Positions 7,730 through 8,557 of a stretch of DNA of 8,557 nucleotides are shown in pieces. The stretch's first letter is position 1. The number at the start of each line of letters is the position of its first letter. The notes below the pieces were generated by a model. The model saw nothing but the letters and a program-made list of their open reading frames with translations. It did not search any database and was not told the DNA's origin. The translations under genes and the position numbers were made by a program. Source of the DNA: an uncultured beta proteobacterium (GTDB lineage Bacteria; Pseudomonadota; Gammaproteobacteria; Burkholderiales; Burkholderiaceae); contig CAIYZI010000482.1 of the NCBI GenBank assembly GCA_903930665.1, forward strand, positions 1-8,557, in the 5' to 3' direction.

Positions 7730-8398
7730 ATGACTGAACTCCCTATTCCTGTAATCGCTATTGATGGGCCTACCGCCTCGGGAAAAGGGACGGTTGCCTC
7801 TTTGGTGGCTGAGAAGCTAGGTTTTCATTATTTAGATAGCGGGGCTTTGTATCGCTTAGTGGCTCTGGCAAGTGAAAAAGAGGCAATTGATACTCAAAAT
7901 GGCCAAAAACTGGGTCTTTTAGCGCAAAAACTGGTGATTTCCTTCGAAAAAGGGCAAATTATCTTAAATGGCGAGGTAGTTACCGAGACCATTCGGACAG
8001 AAAGCATTGGCTTGCGGGCCTCGGCAATAGCGATTCATCCTGAGGTGAGAGAGGCCTTGGTCGGGGTCCAGCAGGACTTTCGGAAGGCTCCAGGCCTAGT
8101 AGCCGACGGTCGGGATATGGCTAGCGTGATATTTCCGGATGCTAGCTTGAAGATTTTCTTAACTGCAACTGCTGCTGCCAGAGCTGAACGTCGGTATAAG
8201 CAATTGATAGCTAAGGGAATTTCTGCTAAACTTGACGTCCTTTTGCAGGATTTACAAGAGCGTGATGCTCGCGATAGTAGTCGCGGTGCAGCACCTTTGT
8301 TGATTGCTCCGGGTGCGCAAGTGCTTGATACGTCAGAGTTGTCGATAGATCAAGCAGTGAAGATAGTTTTAGATTGGTATCAATCAAAGCCGGCTTAA
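7730..8398 (+). CDS. cmk: Cytidylate kinase
   Basis: Cytidylate kinase phosphorylates CMP and dCMP to their diphosphates with ATP, salvaging nucleotides from RNA turnover and lipid synthesis. The 222 residues are near the usual length (E. coli 227). The P-loop is GPTASGKGT (13-21), the CMP-binding motif is YLDSGALYR (34-42), DGRDM (126-130) carries the base/sugar-contacting Arg128-Asp129 pair, and the lid region has ARAERRYKQL and the arginine-rich RDARDSSRGAAP (178-189). It begins six bases after the aroA stop. The nearest GAGG lies 20 bases upstream of the start, too far for a normal ribosome site, so it probably depends on ribosomes arriving from aroA. It sits immediately before rpsA, as in many Proteobacteria including E. 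coli. Nothing is unusual in the protein. Confidence 0.97.
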   Translation: MTELPIPVIAIDGPTASGKGTVASLVAEKLGFHYLDSGALYRLVALASEKEAIDTQNGQKLGLLAQKLVISFEKGQIILNGEVVTETIRTESIGLRASAIAIHPEVREALVGVQQDFRKAPGLVADGRDMASVIFPDASLKIFLTATAAARAERRYKQLIAKGISAKLDVLLQDLQERDARDSSRGAAPLLIAPGAQVLDTSELSIDQAVKIVLDWYQSKPA

Positions 8399-8406
8399 TT
8401 ATTGCA

Positions 8407-8431
8407 AGAAGTAGAAGTAGATATAGAAGTA
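8407..8431 (+). repeat. Three short AGAAGTA direct repeats
   Basis: AGAAGTA occurs at 8407-8413, 8413-8419 and 8425-8431, directly downstream of the cmk stop. The tract is purine-rich and probably unstructured. It may be simple low-complexity sequence or a single-stranded platform for protein or ribosome binding; no known element is recognised. Confidence 0.6.
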
Positions 8432-8436
8432 AGGTA

Positions 8437-8467
8437 GTTGTTTTGGTGTCTTAAGAAACTCCACAAC
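8437..8467 (+). promoter_or_regulatory. Alternative stem in the rpsA leader
   Basis: GTTGT (8437-8441) pairs perfectly with ACAAC (8463-8467), and after a three-T bulge GG (8445-8446) pairs with CC (8461-8462). The enclosed loop contains the 5' arm of the larger downstream hairpin, so the two stems either exclude each other or form an H-type pseudoknot. Seen as base complementarity only; no covariation evidence is available. Confidence 0.3.
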
Positions 8468-8505
8468 GCGATTGATCAAATTAGCGTGTTTCTTGAGGCT
8501 TTTAT
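8448..8505 (+). promoter_or_regulatory. Terminator-like hairpin in the rpsA leader
   Basis: Bases 8448-8459 pair with 8488-8499 over 12 positions, ten Watson-Crick and two G-T. The core is CTTAAGAAAC against GTTTCTTGAG. Inside it ACGC (8466-8469) pairs with GCGT (8484-8487), leaving TTGATCAA, itself a palindrome, in the loop. TTTTAT follows directly at 8500-8505. The stem plus T-run resembles an intrinsic terminator, but the stem base is not GC-rich and the T-run is short, so leaky termination, attenuation or an mRNA leader structure are equally possible. Confidence 0.4.
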
Positions 8506-8513
8506 AACCTAAC

Positions 8514-8532
8514 CCGTCGGGCCTTCTGACGG
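8514..8532 (+). promoter_or_regulatory. Start-proximal hairpin upstream of rpsA
   Basis: CCGTC (8514-8518) is inversely repeated as GACGG (8528-8532). With G-T and G-C pairs inside, the stem can reach eight pairs around a three-base loop. It ends 16 bases before the rpsA ATG. No T-run follows, so it is more likely a translation-initiation-region structure than a terminator. Confidence 0.4.
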
Positions 8533-8548
8533 CACAAAGTGAATATAC

Positions 8549-8557
8549 ATGTCTGAA
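8549..8557 (+). CDS. rpsA: 30S ribosomal protein S1, first three codons (rest outside window)
   Basis: Only ATG TCT GAA (Met-Ser-Glu) is visible. Identity rests on position immediately after cmk, where rpsA is found in most Proteobacteria, and on the Met-Ser-Glu beginning common in betaproteobacterial S1. S1 binds mRNA on the 30S subunit and aids initiation on messages with weak Shine-Dalgarno sequences. The only possible ribosome site is AAAGTGA at 8536-8542, a poor match, as is also true for E. coli rpsA. Confidence 0.75.

Larger units (their letters stand above)
8399..8548 (+). other. Non-coding leader between cmk and rpsA
   Basis: These 150 bases hold no plausible gene and form the largest intergenic space of the window. 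They begin with a purine-rich tract containing three AGAAGTA copies, continue with two overlapping potential stems (one followed by TTTT), and end with a short GC-rich hairpin just before the rpsA start. In E. coli the rpsA leader is structured, lacks a strong Shine-Dalgarno sequence and is the target of S1 autoregulation. The same kind of role is the natural reading here, but the structures described are my own pairing by eye. Confidence 0.6.

Noticed and set aside
8402..8427. TTGCAA and TATAGA as promoter boxes after cmk
   Set aside because: The spacer is only 14 bases, too short for a normal sigma-70 promoter.
8481..8508. Possible sigma-70 promoter, TTAGCG and TATAAC spaced by 16
   Set aside because: The -35 match is poor and the bases overlap the hairpin; rpsA may have a promoter here or in cmk but this sequence does not establish it.
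8523..8533. TTCTGACGGC resembles the reverse complement of the Neisseria DNA uptake sequence (one mismatch)
   Set aside because: No other copy was noticed in the window, the gene content does not point to Neisseriaceae, and the match is explained by the hairpin's GACGG arm.

Overview
The window is an ordinary but informative piece of a proteobacterial chromosome, most likely from the Betaproteobacteria, order Burkholderiales. The moderate GC content (mid-40s percent by eye, not computed) and the short intergenic spaces would suit Polynucleobacter, but that genus-level guess is inference. The gene order gyrA, serC, pheA, hisC, tyrA, aroA, cmk, rpsA is all on the + strand. It is the known aromatic 'supraoperon' order described from Pseudomonas and Burkholderiales-type genomes.

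Layout. Positions 1-2150 hold the 3' four-fifths of gyrA (DNA gyrase A); the breakage-rejoining active site lies upstream of the window. After a 30-base gap come serC (2181-3278), pheA (3278-4360), hisC (4390-5517), tyrA (5514-6395), aroA (6395-7723) and cmk (7730-8398). A 150-base non-coding leader (8399-8548) follows, and the first three codons of rpsA (8549-8557) end the window. Three junctions overlap (TAATG, ATGA, TGATG) and one gap is only 6 bases, so the six central genes are almost certainly one transcription unit with translational coupling.

How the genes work together. AroA makes EPSP, the last intermediate before chorismate. PheA turns chorismate into prephenate and then phenylpyruvate. 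TyrA oxidises prephenate (or arogenate) towards tyrosine. The HisC-type aminotransferase can supply the transamination step of aromatic synthesis as well as, or instead of, the histidinol-phosphate step. SerC makes phosphoserine (and a vitamin B6 precursor), and Cmk recycles CMP/dCMP. RpsA, ribosomal protein S1, is the translation gene at the end. All complete proteins have family-typical length and intact catalytic motifs; I see no frameshift, mobile element, CRISPR array, tRNA or rRNA.

Nothing here looks like a wholly new system. The least explained DNA is the cmk-rpsA leader. It contains a 12-bp hairpin followed by TTTT, an overlapping alternative stem that would give a pseudoknot or switch, and a third hairpin just before an rpsA start that lacks a good Shine-Dalgarno sequence. 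Smaller points are an acidic insert in the GyrA C-terminal domain, and a TyrA whose usual HPxAGxE glutamate is alanine and whose cofactor loop carries arginine rather than an acidic residue.
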